Shown in pieces: positions 18,679 through 29,184 of a DNA stretch of 64,000 bases. The notes beneath the pieces are model-generated. The model had not been told where the DNA came from. It was given only the letters and a program-made list of their open reading frames with translations, and ran no database searches. The position numbers and the translations under genes were made by a program. Origin of the DNA: Leisingera sp. M658 (GTDB lineage Bacteria > Pseudomonadota > Alphaproteobacteria > Rhodobacterales > Rhodobacteraceae). Where the stretch lies: the NCBI RefSeq assembly GCF_025144145.1, contig NZ_CP083546.1, forward strand, positions 1,380,501 to 1,444,500, written 5' to 3'. Numbering within the stretch: position 1 is the first letter of the stretch; every line of letters begins with the position of its first letter.

Positions 18679-20250
18679 TTACGCCTCAGACGGACCGGCG
18701 GGTTTGCTGAAACTCAGCTGCACCCCGGCATCCAATGCCTTGCCCAGCGATTGCAACCGGGCTTCGGCAACTTCGCCGTACAGCGGCCGTGCCGCATCCG
18801 GCAGTTCCGCGTGCAAAACCCGCTTGCGCGGCTGCCAGCGCAAGCTGCCAATGGCGCCGGTGCTGGTCAGCATCAGCATGGCGCCGAACCGCATCGCCTT
18901 GCCCAGAACCTCGGCCTCGTGCTGGCCCTTTTCATCCAGCAGCGCATAGAGATGCTCAAAGGCGCTGCCCTGCCGCTTGTTGCTGTAGCGGTGCAGCAGC
19001 GCCAGGCCCAGGAACACCCGTTCTGAATGTTTCAGCCCGCCCAGGTTGGCGCGGGTGGCGTTGTCGAAACAGACCTCGGCGCGGTAGTCGGGATGGGCGC
19101 GCCAGCTGACGTCATGCAGCAGGCAGGCCGCCTTGACCAGCCGCCGTTTGGCCAGCGGGGCACCGCTGAACAGCGGGCTGACAAATTCATACAGGGTGCC
19201 ACCGAAACCGGGCACGCGGGCGTCCTTGGCCTCGGCAAAGCGCGAGGCTTCGATCAGCGGATCGCGGGCGCGCAGCCGCTGCGGCATCTGTTCATACAAC
19301 AGCCCTTCGCGGATGCCATAGCTGGAGACGGCGATATCCTTGGGTTTGAAGGTCTTGACCAGCCGGGTCAGCACGTCGATCGCATAGGGCACCAGCGACA
19401 TCCGGCTGGCGGAGACGCCGCAGGCATTGCGCAGCTTGTCCAGATTGGTGGTCTCGATATAGCGGGCGGTTTCGCGCACGTCCTTGGCGGACATCCGGTA
19501 TTCATGCAGCACCTTCAAGGGATAGCCGCGCCGGTGCATGTCGATGCGGGCAATCGCCCGCCAGCTGCCGCCGACCAGGAACAGCCGGTCGCGCTGTGCG
19601 CCCATCGCGCCTTTCAGCTGTTCGATCACCTCCCTGATGTGGGCTTTGCGGCCCTTGCGCCCGCCTTTGATGTCGCGCAGCTTCAGCGGCCCCAGGGATG
19701 AGGTGACCCGGCGCCCGACAGAGTTTTCCTGTATTTCCGCCAGCTCCATTGACGAGCCGCCGATATCGCAGACCAGCCCATAGGCGCCGGGCCAGCCCAA
19801 CAGCACACCTTGCGCCGATAACCGGGCTTCTTCGCGCCCGTCAATGACGTGGATCTTCAGGCCGGTCTCGCGCAGCACTTCGGCGCAGAAATCCGGCCCG
19901 TCCCCGGCGTCGCGCACCGCGGCGGTGGCAACGGCGGACAGCGGCGGCAGGCCCATGCCCTTGGCCAGATGCTGGAACCGGCGCAGCGCCGACAGGGCGC
20001 GGGCGCGGCCGTCGGGGTTCAGCCGGCCGCTCTCGGACAGGCCCGCGCCAAGCGCGCACATGATCTTTTCGTTATAGAAATAAGCCGGGCTGCGGGCGGC
20101 GCCGTCAAACACCACCAGCCGGACCGAGTTGGAGCCGACATCGACCACCCCCACCCGCGACAGCGCCCGGGCCCTGGGGTCATCAAAGATCGGGCGGCCG
20201 AAGGGCCCCCAATCGGCATTGGCGGCGGCGGGGTCCTGGGTGACGTTCAT
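18679..20250 (-). CDS. Ppx/GppA family phosphatase (exopolyphosphatase-like)
   Basis: 523 residues from ATG 20250, behind CGGAG; the frame is open for a further 195 nt upstream without a ribosome site. ASKHA-fold signature GVVDVGSNSVRLVVFD near residue 33 and CDIGGSSMELAEIQ near residue 155 are the two phosphate-binding loops of Ppx/GppA enzymes. The C-terminal HD-like helical part has LLHDVSWRAHPDYR. It removes terminal phosphate from polyphosphate or pppGpp and so links to the stringent response. Located 52 bp downstream of the Hda-like gene on the same strand, so possibly co-transcribed. Confidence 0.9.
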   Translation of the reverse strand: MNVTQDPAAANADWGPFGRPIFDDPRARALSRVGVVDVGSNSVRLVVFDGAARSPAYFYNEKIMCALGAGLSESGRLNPDGRARALSALRRFQHLAKGMGLPPLSAVATAAVRDAGDGPDFCAEVLRETGLKIHVIDGREEARLSAQGVLLGWPGAYGLVCDIGGSSMELAEIQENSVGRRVTSSLGPLKLRDIKGGRKGRKAHIREVIEQLKGAMGAQRDRLFLVGGSWRAIARIDMHRRGYPLKVLHEYRMSAKDVRETARYIETTNLDKLRNACGVSASRMSLVPYAIDVLTRLVKTFKPKDIAVSSYGIREGLLYEQMPQRLRARDPLIEASRFAEAKDARVPGFGGTLYEFVSPLFSGAPLAKRRLVKAACLLHDVSWRAHPDYRAEVCFDNATRANLGGLKHSERVFLGLALLHRYSNKRQGSAFEHLYALLDEKGQHEAEVLGKAMRFGAMLMLTSTGAIGSLRWQPRKRVLHAELPDAARPLYGEVAEARLQSLGKALDAGVQLSFSKPAGPSEA

Positions 20251-20302
20251 AAGGGCTCCGTCTGGCAATCCGCGGTCAGGATGGTCGAAGGGAGGGCAGC
20301 GG

Positions 20303-21010
20303 TCAACCGCTTGCGGATGCGTCATTTTCCGCGGCCTCGTGGCGGATCTCGGACAGCGCCCGCACCGCCAGGGGCCGCGACAGGCTGCGTTTTTCGGCCA
20401 GCGACAGGTGGTCCAGCCGCCCGACAATCCGCGCCGCGGCGGCAAAGGAGCGGTCCATATGCGCCACCAGATAGGGAATCACATCCGGTTTGGGGGTGAT
20501 CTGGCGGTCGTTGAACAGTTTGGCCAGCACCACCGCCAGCAGCTGGTCGTCCGGCGGCTGCAGCTCGGCATGGGTGGCGGCCTGCACCCGGCTTTGCAGA
20601 TCGGGCAGGGTCAGCCCCCACAGATTCGGCGCGCCGCGGCCCGTCATCACCAGCGGATACCCGTTTGCCAGCACCATATTGTGCAAATGAAACAGGGCGT
20701 TCTGCTGTTCCGCGCTGCCGGCGGTCTGCGGCACGTCCTCAACCGCGACGGGGCCTTGCGCCAGTTCCGGCACGGCTCCGGCTGTCAGCTCTGCCGCCGG
20801 CAGGATCCGCGCGCCGGTCTGGCTGGCCCAGACATGCACCAGATGGGTCTTGCCCGCACCTGCAGGCCCGGTCAGCACCAGCTTGCCGCTGGGCCAGGCA
20901 AATTGCGGATCCAGCAGCGCCACCGCCATTGCATTGGAGGGTGCCACAAAGAAATCATCCCGCCCCAGCGCCGGTTTCGCCGGGAGGTCAAAGCTCAGCT
21001 GTTGTGCCAT
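20303..21010 (-). CDS. hda: DnaA/Hda-family AAA+ protein (HdaA)
   Basis: 235 residues. The N-terminus MAQQLSFDLP contains QLSFDL, a good beta-clamp binding motif as in Hda. The P-loop is LTGPAGAGKTHLVHVW, and PVAVEDV is a relaxed Walker B. It lacks the C-terminal DNA-binding domain of DnaA, which is the Hda layout. Its family partners DNA-loaded clamp to stimulate DnaA-ATP hydrolysis and block re-initiation. It is 5 bp downstream of the AI-2E family gene and precedes ppx, an order seen in many alphaproteobacteria. Confidence 0.88.
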   Translation of the reverse strand: MAQQLSFDLPAKPALGRDDFFVAPSNAMAVALLDPQFAWPSGKLVLTGPAGAGKTHLVHVWASQTGARILPAAELTAGAVPELAQGPVAVEDVPQTAGSAEQQNALFHLHNMVLANGYPLVMTGRGAPNLWGLTLPDLQSRVQAATHAELQPPDDQLLAVVLAKLFNDRQITPKPDVIPYLVAHMDRSFAAAARIVGRLDHLSLAEKRSLSRPLAVRALSEIRHEAAENDASASG

Positions 21011-21015
21011 CTGTG

Positions 21016-22089
21016 TTATTCCGCCCCTGCGTCCCGGTGGCTTTGCCCCTGATAGAGGCGGCTGTGCAGATACTGTTCAGTCAGGAAGCGGGCCACCACG
21101 CCCAGGGCTGCGGCCACAGGGACAGCAACCAGCATGCCGACAAAGCCAAACAGCGCGCCAAAGACTGACAGCGCCAGCAAGAGCCACACCGGGTGCAAGC
21201 CGACCGAGCTGCCGACCAGTTTCGGGGTCAGGAAATTGCCTTCAGCCACCTGGCCGATGGCAAAGATGATGCCCACCAGCCCGATCGACACCCAGTCGCC
21301 CCAGAACTGGAACAGCGCCAGGCCGATTGCCAGCGCGCCGCCGATGAGGGCGCCGAGATAGGGGATGAAGGTAACCAGCCCGGCAATAAAGCCGACCGCC
21401 AGGCCGAAGTTCAGCCCCACCAGCATCAGCGCCACGGCGTAATAGGTGCCCAGGATCAGGCAGACCGTGCCCATGCCGCGGATGAATGACGCCAGCACCG
21501 CGTCGATCTCGCCGGCAATGCGGCGGATCACTGGCTGGTGGTCGCGCGGCAGCAGCTCATCAATGCGGGCGACCATCCGGTCCCAATCGAGCAGCAGATA
21601 GACCGCAACCACGGGTACGATGACCAGCAGAACCACCACGTTCAGCAGTGAAACCGCCGATCCTGCAACCGACTGCAGCACCTCAACCGCGCGCGATTGC
21701 AGCGTCTGCAAAAAGGCGGTGAGGGCCTGGTGGATACGGCTGTTTTCCTCAAAGACAGAAGGGAACTGTTCAATTGCAAAGGCGCGGGCATCGCGCAGCA
21801 GCTGCGGCAGCACCTGTGCCAGGTCGATCATCTGCGACACCAGCGTCGGCACAACCACCACCAGCAGAAGCAGGAACACCATCAGCGCGCCGGCGGTGAT
21901 GGCGGCGGTGGCAGCCGTGCGGCTCAGGCCCCAGGACTCCAGGCGGTCGGCAATCGGGTCGATCATATAGGCAATCGCCGCGCCCAGGATAAAAGGCATC
22001 AGCACGCCGCCAAGCGCCCACATCACCACGGCAAACACCACTGCGGCGATGCCCCAGTATTTGAATTGTTTCTGTGCTGGTAGCGCCAT
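21016..22089 (-). CDS. AI-2E family (PerM-like) transporter
   Basis: 357 residues. Hydrophobic segments at the start (YWGIAAVVFAVVMWALGGVL, LGAAIAYMIDPIADRLE) and a dense set from about residue 150 to the end give seven or eight transmembrane helices. A soluble loop rich in helical residues sits between (DLAQVLPQLLRDARAFAIEQ). PFILGAAIAYMIDP and FIPYLGALIGG are family hallmarks. Members act as exporters or, in some bacteria, Na+/H+ antiporters; the name does not prove autoinducer transport. It heads a minus-strand transcript with hda. Confidence 0.88.
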   Translation of the reverse strand: MALPAQKQFKYWGIAAVVFAVVMWALGGVLMPFILGAAIAYMIDPIADRLESWGLSRTAATAAITAGALMVFLLLLVVVVPTLVSQMIDLAQVLPQLLRDARAFAIEQFPSVFEENSRIHQALTAFLQTLQSRAVEVLQSVAGSAVSLLNVVVLLVIVPVVAVYLLLDWDRMVARIDELLPRDHQPVIRRIAGEIDAVLASFIRGMGTVCLILGTYYAVALMLVGLNFGLAVGFIAGLVTFIPYLGALIGGALAIGLALFQFWGDWVSIGLVGIIFAIGQVAEGNFLTPKLVGSSVGLHPVWLLLALSVFGALFGFVGMLVAVPVAAALGVVARFLTEQYLHSRLYQGQSHRDAGAE

Positions 22090-22246
22090 GGTCAGTCAGC
22101 CCGCCCTTTATCCGTTTGGTTCAGGATCTTGGCGCCAGTCTTCCCTGATGGGGCAGGGGCTTGCAAGGGGGGCGGGTCAATCCTCTGTGGGCAAGCCGGG
22201 GATAAGACGGAAAAGGCGGGGGGCAACCGGGGGGCAACCCGGGAAA

Positions 22247-22322
22247 GGCCTTCCGCCCGGGCGGAAGGCCGGGCAGCGCCCGCCCTCACGGTGTGGGCGG
22301 GCGCTCCGCCCCCTTGGGGCGG
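22247..22322 (-). terminator. Three contiguous perfect GC hairpins after the dioxygenase gene
   Basis: Read on the minus strand they follow the dioxygenase stop within 10 bp. Stems: CCGCCCC 22306-22312 / GGGGCGG 22316-22322; AGCGCCCGCCC 22275-22285 / GGGCGGGCGCT 22295-22305; GGCCTTCCGCCC 22247-22258 / GGGCGGAAGGCC 22259-22270. All are perfect and nearly abutting. No strong T-run follows, so they may block 3' exonucleases or act with Rho rather than alone. Confidence 0.55.
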
Positions 22323-22331
22323 GGCGTTCCC

Positions 22332-23309
22332 TCAGCTGTGAATTGTGCCCAGTTCCGGCGTATCGGCGCCCGCGTCTTCATCCGGCCAGTTAGTGCGCCA
22401 GATCTCGGCCGACCAGTGGCCGCAATGCACCGCGGGGCGGTCAAACCCCGCGACCGGCGGCAGCAGCGGCGCCACCACCACGTCATGGCGCGGCACCGCG
22501 AAATAGGGGAAGGAGTAGCGTTCTTTGCCGGTTTTGTTCACTACCCGGTGCGGGGTGGAGACCAGCCGCCCGCCGGACCACAGTTCCAGCATGTCGCCGA
22601 TATTGACCACAAAGCCGCCGGGCGGGCAGTCCGGGGTGATCCAGCCGCCGCCCTTGGTCTGCACTTCCAGCCCGCCCACCGGATCGGGTGCGATGATGGT
22701 CAGCGCATCGGTGTCCTTGTGGGGGTGGATGCCAAAGCCCGCGTCCTCCGGCGCCTGGGGCGGATATTGCAGCAGCGACATGTTGGTGAGCGGGGTTTCA
22801 AACGGCTCGCGAAACTGCGCCGGGTTCAGCCCCAGCCCCTCGGCCAAAGCACCCAGCAGCAGGTGGAACACGCTGTCAAGTTCCGCCCAGTAGCCTAGGA
22901 TCACCTCGCGCGCTTCCGGCACTTCAGCGGGCCAGCGGTTGGGGCCGTAAAGCGGGCAGGCGGCGCGGATGGGATCATCCGCCGCCACCTCGTAATGCAG
23001 CTTATAGCCCTCGTATTTGTCCGCAGTACCTGAGCCGTCGTTCGGCGTGAAAAACCCCATCGGGATATAGCCGCGGTAATTTTCCCGCGTAATTGCCTGA
23101 TCCCACTTGGATTTCTCCGGCACGGCAAAGATTGCCTGCACCGCGTTCCGCACCGCCTCTACGGTTTCCTGCGCGACGCCGGTGCCGGTGATTGAGAGGA
23201 ACCCGATATCCTCCGCCGCGGCCAGAATAGCAGCGACGGTCTGCTGGTGCTGCGGGTGGCCAACCTCCCGCAGCGGTGTGATGTCGATGGTCGGAATGCT
23301 CTGCATCAA
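22332..23309 (-). CDS. Isopenicillin-N-synthase-like Fe(II)/2-oxoglutarate dioxygenase
   Basis: 325 residues. Start MQSIPTIDITPLREV fits the DIOX_N region. The core has GIHPHKDTDALTIIAPDPVGGLEVQ, giving the HxD iron ligands, and later STPHRVVNKTGKERYSFPYF, giving the distal His and the RxS that binds 2-oxoglutarate. Residue layout and length match the IPNS-like oxygenase family, which hydroxylates or cyclises small molecules with O2. Its start overlaps the stop of the flavoprotein gene by 4 bp (23306-23309), so the two are translationally coupled. The likely substrate is whatever the divergent BCCT carrier imports; this is inference. Confidence 0.88.
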   Translation of the reverse strand: MMQSIPTIDITPLREVGHPQHQQTVAAILAAAEDIGFLSITGTGVAQETVEAVRNAVQAIFAVPEKSKWDQAITRENYRGYIPMGFFTPNDGSGTADKYEGYKLHYEVAADDPIRAACPLYGPNRWPAEVPEAREVILGYWAELDSVFHLLLGALAEGLGLNPAQFREPFETPLTNMSLLQYPPQAPEDAGFGIHPHKDTDALTIIAPDPVGGLEVQTKGGGWITPDCPPGGFVVNIGDMLELWSGGRLVSTPHRVVNKTGKERYSFPYFAVPRHDVVVAPLLPPVAGFDRPAVHCGHWSAEIWRTNWPDEDAGADTPELGTIHS

Positions 23310-24670
23310 TGGATCCTCACACCTTGGCGCTTCAGCTCTCCTTGCACGGCGGTAATGTCCACCGCGTCAAACTCGCAGCCCGCCTTGACCGACAGCGCCG
23401 CGGCGATGCCCGCGCCCTGTCCCGCAACGGCGCAGCAGGCCATGTTGCGGGTGGCGGCATGGGCGATTCTGTCGCCGCCAATGGCGCGGCCTGTCACCAG
23501 CAGGCCCTGAACGCCCTTGGGCAGCATCGACCGGTAGGGGATCTGCATGTAGCGCCCGGTGGTGGGCAAGATCAGCACGCCGTAGCCGTCGATGAACTCG
23601 GGATAAATGCCGATGGTGTCATCAAAACGGCCCTGATTGCGGGTCTCACCTTCGGTAATGTTGTGATGCGCGTCGATCTTGCGGGTGTCGCGGATGCCGA
23701 TGGTCATCCCGAAATTGCGCAGCCGCGCGCCCTCGCAGCCCGGCGTATAGGCGCGCAGCGCGTCAATCGCGTGCATCGCCTGTTTGCGGCCCTCGATTTC
23801 GCCCTTGGTCATGCTGTTGGGATCGGTTCCGTCGATCCCGGCCAGATGCACCAGGTTCATATAGGTCATCTCGCCACTGTCATGCACCGCGCCCCAGGTG
23901 CCGCCGATAGTATTGAGATGCGCCGGAATGACCCCGTCGCGGATCGCCTGCCCGAACGGCTTGGCCAGAAAGGGCGAGAACATGCCGTCTTCCTTGCCCG
24001 AGGTCTCCACCTGCCATTCGCCGGTGGACCAGTTGGCATAGGTCTGCGGGTCGGCCCTGACGCCCTCCATGAATTTCTGCTTGTCGACGCCGGCGATGTG
24101 GAACATCACACTGGCCGCCTGCATTTCTTCGACCGGAGTCTTGAGGGTCGGCGCGCCCATCATATGGGCAATGTCAGCATCTCCCGTCGCGTCAATCACC
24201 CGTTTCGCCAGGATGGCCTCGCGGCCAGCCTTGCTTTCGACAATCACACCGGTGATCCGGCTGCCCTCGCGGATCGGCGCCACAAACACCCGGTGCAGCA
24301 TCGGGTGGATGCCGGCCTCCTCGACCAGCTTGTCGGCGACCAGCTTGAAGCCCTCGCTGTCCAGCTCATAGGACAGCGACTGGCTTTCCGGCACCGCGGC
24401 GCCCATGGCCTTGGCGCGCTCCTCGAACTCCCAGCCGATGCCATGGGCCTCGACCGTCTGTTCGTGCCGGTACCAGGCAAAGCCTTCAACCCCGACGGTG
24501 GTGATATTGCCGCCGAAACAGCCGAAGCGGTCCAGCAGAGTCACCTCTACTTCCGCCCGCGCCGCAGCCAAGGCCGCCGCAAGCCCGCCGGGACCGGAGC
24601 CGACAACCAGCACCTCGGTTTCGTGAATGACCGGTATTTCGCGCGCCGGCTCAAGGATTGTTTTGGCCAC
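23306..24670 (-). CDS. FAD-dependent oxidoreductase (FAD_oxidored family)
   Basis: 454 residues from a GTG at 24670 with GGGAGAGA just upstream. This start puts the dinucleotide fold near the N-terminus; the frame runs on for 29 codons without another ribosome site. TEVLVVGSGPGGLAAALAAA is the FAD-binding GxGxxG, then DRFGCFGGNITTVGVEG, then VIDATGDADIAHMMGAP, and near the end GLLVTGRAIGGDRIAHAATR, all typical of the PF12831 group. It is first in a two-gene operon with the dioxygenase and divergent from the BCCT transporter. It probably oxidises the imported compound or a product of the dioxygenase. Confidence 0.85.
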   Translation of the reverse strand: MAKTILEPAREIPVIHETEVLVVGSGPGGLAAALAAARAEVEVTLLDRFGCFGGNITTVGVEGFAWYRHEQTVEAHGIGWEFEERAKAMGAAVPESQSLSYELDSEGFKLVADKLVEEAGIHPMLHRVFVAPIREGSRITGVIVESKAGREAILAKRVIDATGDADIAHMMGAPTLKTPVEEMQAASVMFHIAGVDKQKFMEGVRADPQTYANWSTGEWQVETSGKEDGMFSPFLAKPFGQAIRDGVIPAHLNTIGGTWGAVHDSGEMTYMNLVHLAGIDGTDPNSMTKGEIEGRKQAMHAIDALRAYTPGCEGARLRNFGMTIGIRDTRKIDAHHNITEGETRNQGRFDDTIGIYPEFIDGYGVLILPTTGRYMQIPYRSMLPKGVQGLLVTGRAIGGDRIAHAATRNMACCAVAGQGAGIAAALSVKAGCEFDAVDITAVQGELKRQGVRIH

Positions 24671-24841
24671 GTCTGTCTCTCCCTTGTCGCTGCTGAGAGC
24701 GGTGTTTCCGGTAACAGTTTCGAATCTTGTACAGCGGCTCAAGTTCTTTTGCGCCATGATGCCGGAAAAACGACATCGGCGCGGGTGGCGGAACCGGCCC
24801 TTCTGCGCGATCTGCTGTCTGCTGCAACGGCAGGCTTGGAC

Positions 24842-24862
24842 GCCGGATTAGGTAATTCCGGC
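24842..24862. promoter_or_regulatory. Palindrome in the flavoprotein/BCCT divergent promoter region
   Basis: GCCGGATTA and TAATTCCGGC flank GG, giving a 21-bp near-perfect dyad 49 bp before the BCCT start. Its position between divergent, apparently functionally linked genes suits a shared operator. No regulator gene is adjacent, so the binding protein is unknown. Confidence 0.35.
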
Positions 24863-24911
24863 ATTTAATGCGACACTTGCGGGATAGTTAACGAGTATAA
24901 GGGGAGGCGTC

Positions 24912-26513
<1,602 letters not shown>

Positions 26514-26534
26514 GCAACACAAAAATCTTGGGAG

Positions 26535-26574
26535 AAAAAGCTGCGGGCGTCCCGGCGTCCGCAGCTTTCTTTTT
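26535..26574 (+). terminator. Intrinsic terminator after the BCCT gene
   Basis: AAAAAGCTGCGG (26535-26546) pairs with CCGCAGCTTTCTTTTT (26559-26574) through a 10-bp stem, and the downstream arm runs into a T-rich tract. It begins 21 bp after the stop. Confidence 0.8.
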
Positions 26575-26597
26575 GGGGACGTGGCGTGCAGCGGCAC

Positions 26598-26635
26598 GGC
26601 CCGCGCCTGACCTTCCCCCCGATCAGGCGCGGGCC
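26598..26635 (+). repeat. 13-bp perfect hairpin before proS
   Basis: GGCCCGCGCCTGA (26598-26610) and TCAGGCGCGGGCC (26623-26635) pair perfectly around a 12-nt C-rich loop. It is 24 bp after the BCCT terminator and 112 bp before proS. It could be a second terminator or part of the proS leader. It lacks the anticodon-specifier architecture of a T-box. Confidence 0.5.
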
Positions 26636-26747
26636 TTGTGTTGCACTAGGGCCGTATCCCGAACGCTTTGGATCCTCCTCTTGCCCGCACCCCCATCACC
26701 CACTAAACCGGGCGGGACCTCGACCACACATCATTGATGGAGCCAAG

Positions 26748-28103
26748 ATGCGCCTGTCCCGCTATTTCCTGCCGGTTCTGAAGGAAAACCCCTCGGAAGC
26801 CCAGATCGTCAGCCACCGGCTGATGCTGCGCGCCGGGATGATCAAGCAATCCTCCGCCGGGATCTACTCCTGGCTGCCGCTTGGCTTCAAAGTCTTGAAA
26901 AAGATCGAAAGCATCGTCCATGACGAGCAGATCCGCGCCGGCCACATCCCGATGCAGATGCCGACCATGCAGTCCGCCGATCTGTGGCGCGAGAGCGGCA
27001 GGTACGAGGCCTATGGCCAGGAAATGCTGCGGATGAAGGACCGGCATGACCGCGATATGCTGTTCACCCCCACCGCCGAAGAACTGATCACCGACATCTT
27101 CCGCGCCCATGTCAGCAGCTACAAGGACCTGCCGCTGACCATGTACCAGATCCAGTGGAAATTCCGCGACGAGATCCGCCCGCGTTTCGGCGTGATGCGC
27201 GGCCGCGAATTTTACATGAAGGACGGCTACAACTTCGACCTGACCAAGGAAGACGCGCTGCACGCCTACAACCGCCACCTGGTCAGCTACCTGCGCACTT
27301 ACGAACGCATGGGCCTGCAGGCGATACCGATGCGAGCTGACTCGGGGCCGATCGGCGGCGATGACACCCATGAATTCCTGGTGCTGGCTGACACCGGCGA
27401 GTCGGAGGTGTTCTATGACAGCGCCGTCACCGATCTGACCTTCGGCGACCGCGAAATCGACTATGACAGCGTCGAGCAGTGCCAAGGCGTGCTGGAGGAG
27501 TTCACCTCCAAATACGCCCGCACCGACGAGACCCACGACGAAGCCCTGTTCAACCAGATCCCCGAGGAGCGCCGTCGGGTGGCGCGCGGTATCGAAGTGG
27601 GGCAGATCTTCTATTTCGGCACCAAGTATTCCGACGCGATGGGTGCCACTGTGCAAGGTCCCGATGGTAAGCCGGTGCCGGTCCATATGGGTTCGCACGG
27701 CATTGGCGTGTCGCGTCTTTTGGGCGCCATTATCGAGGCCAGCCACGACGACAAGGGCATCATCTGGCCCGAGGGCGTGACCCCGTTCCACTGCGGCATC
27801 GTCAACCTCAAGCAGGGCGATGACGAGGCAGACGCGGCCTGCAACCAGCTTTATACCGCGCTGACTGCTGCCGGGCTGGACCCGCTGTATGACGACCGCA
27901 AGGAACGTGCGGGCGGCAAATTCGCCACCATGGATCTGATCGGCCTGCCATGGCGCATCACTGTTGGCCCGCGCGGGCTGAAGAACGGCGTGGTCGAACT
28001 CACTTCGCGCCGCACTGGCGACAGCGAAGAGCTGAGCCCGGAAGAGGCAGTGAAGAAGGTGGTCGAGGTCTACAAGGCGCACCCCACGGGGCGCGGCTTC
28101 TGA
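26748..28103 (+). CDS. proS: Prolyl-tRNA synthetase, short alphaproteobacterial type
   Basis: 451 residues from ATG 26748 ([15 protein letters not shown]). Class II motifs: motif 2 [18 protein letters not shown] and motif 3 [17 protein letters not shown]. The C-terminal anticodon-binding domain contains [22 protein letters not shown]. The length of 451, against about 570 in E. coli, shows that the editing insertion (INS) domain between motifs 2 and 3 is absent, as in other alphaproteobacteria. Misacylated Ala-tRNAPro would then be handled by a free-standing editing protein not seen here. Flanked by a hairpin upstream and a terminator downstream. Confidence 0.97.
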   Translation: MRLSRYFLPVLKENPSEAQIVSHRLMLRAGMIKQSSAGIYSWLPLGFKVLKKIESIVHDEQIRAGHIPMQMPTMQSADLWRESGRYEAYGQEMLRMKDRHDRDMLFTPTAEELITDIFRAHVSSYKDLPLTMYQIQWKFRDEIRPRFGVMRGREFYMKDGYNFDLTKEDALHAYNRHLVSYLRTYERMGLQAIPMRADSGPIGGDDTHEFLVLADTGESEVFYDSAVTDLTFGDREIDYDSVEQCQGVLEEFTSKYARTDETHDEALFNQIPEERRRVARGIEVGQIFYFGTKYSDAMGATVQGPDGKPVPVHMGSHGIGVSRLLGAIIEASHDDKGIIWPEGVTPFHCGIVNLKQGDDEADAACNQLYTALTAAGLDPLYDDRKERAGGKFATMDLIGLPWRITVGPRGLKNGVVELTSRRTGDSEELSPEEAVKKVVEVYKAHPTGRGF

Positions 28104-28120
28104 GCCAGCCCGGCAATCAG

Positions 28121-28156
28121 AAAAAAAGCCCCGTCAGCGGAAGCTGGCGGGGTTTG
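28121..28156 (+). terminator. Intrinsic terminator after proS
   Basis: A7, then GCCCCGTCAGC (28128-28138) pairing with GCTGGCGGGGT (28143-28153), then TTTG. The A-tract on the other side means it could also serve the minus strand. Confidence 0.7.
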
Positions 28157-28413
28157 TCGTTCAGCGGGGCAGGCAGACGGGATTGCGCAGTCTTTGATGC
28201 GGCCACACATGGGACTGACGCGAAGCGGCGTTTTTTGACGGTCAGGAGTATTGCGGGGTTTTCAACTTTGTCAGCACCATCGCCAAGCCTGCCGGGCCTG
28301 CCGCGCCGGAACGGCGCCGCTGCCAACGGCAGAAGGGCTGGAAAACACCTATGCTTAAGTGGCGGGCGCGGTGCGCGGGAATCCGGGCATCGCACGATGG
28401 AGAGCCGCAGCGC
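28157..28413. other. Gap between convergent proS and HPP genes
   Basis: No credible gene is seen. A T6 run at 28231-28236 and a small stem GCGCCG/CGGCGC around 28310 are the only features. The interval is simply the meeting point of two convergent transcripts. Confidence 0.5.
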
Positions 28414-28902
28414 TCAGCTGTGTTTCATCGGATATTCGTGGCCGGCCAGCCGGTGGAACACTGCGGCAATCACCACCAGCGCCACCGCGCCGGTCAGCAC
28501 CGGGAACAGCAGGAAGGACAGGCCGGGATCGGTGGCAAAGACCACCAGCGGATTGGCGCCGGCAGGCGGATGGGTGAGGCGCAAAGCCGCCATCACCGCA
28601 ATCGACAGACCCACCGCCAGCGCCAGTGCCCACCAGGTTTCCGGCAGCACGGCATTAAGCCCGAGGCTGATAGCAGCGGCCAGAAGGTGGCCGCCTATTA
28701 CGTTGGCAGGCTGCGACAGCGGGCTGGCGGGAACGGAGAACAGCAGCACGCAGCTGGCGCCAAAAGGCGCGATCAGCAGCAGCAGATTGGCATGGGTGGT
28801 CAGCAGCGACAGCGCTGCAATTGCCAGAAAGGCACCCAGCCCGGCGGTGATCACAGCCCGCGGTGACGGATGCGGCAGCGCGCGCTTGAAGTATCTGTCC
28901 AT
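28414..28902 (-). CDS. HPP family integral membrane protein
   Basis: 162 residues from ATG 28902, placed 4-5 nt after GAGG; a GTG 9 nt upstream overlaps that ribosome site. Four or five hydrophobic helices (AVITAGLGAFLAIAALSLL, LLLIAPFGASCVLLFSVP, ALALAVGLSIAVMAAL, FPVLTGAVALVVIAAV). The family signature is RLTHPPAGANPLVV. HPP proteins include chloroplast and cyanobacterial nitrite transporters, but the bacterial members without CBS domains are mostly uncharacterised. Monocistronic, divergent from lolC/E. Confidence 0.9.
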   Translation of the reverse strand: MDRYFKRALPHPSPRAVITAGLGAFLAIAALSLLTTHANLLLLIAPFGASCVLLFSVPASPLSQPANVIGGHLLAAAISLGLNAVLPETWWALALAVGLSIAVMAALRLTHPPAGANPLVVFATDPGLSFLLFPVLTGAVALVVIAAVFHRLAGHEYPMKHS

Positions 28903-29029
28903 CGTCCTCACCCGTAAAAAAACCGTAACCAGCGCGGTACACCCTGCTTACGGCGCAGATGCAAGGCAATAGGCGTTTGCGGCAAGTCACGTTGCGGTGA
29001 CGCCCGGCAGAGGAGCCTGTGACCGGCGT

Positions 29030-29078
29030 CCAAGAGTTTTGAGGAAAACTCTTGGCAAATCTTTTCTCAAAAGATTTG
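29030..29078. repeat. Two abutting perfect AT-containing hairpins
   Basis: CCAAGAGTTTT (29030-29040) / AAAACTCTTGG (29045-29055) with loop GAGG is directly followed by CAAATCTTTT (29056-29065) / AAAAGATTTG (29069-29078) with loop CTC. Both stems are perfect. They stand in a divergent gap, 107 bp before lolC/E, where a terminator would not be expected. Hairpins of this kind look like a dispersed REP-type repeat of the Rhodobacteraceae. Confidence 0.6.
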
Positions 29079-29184
29079 CGGCTTCGGCTGCGGCCGGCGG
29101 AAAAAGGGCCGGGCCGGCAACCACATCTTGACCCCAAGCCCCCGGCAGCACAGGTTGCAGCAAAATTTCCGGGCAGGACAGCAC

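Noticed and set aside
26535-26747. T-box or other riboswitch before proS
   Set aside because: Only a simple hairpin; no T-box sequence or specifier loop. T-boxes are also rare in Proteobacteria.
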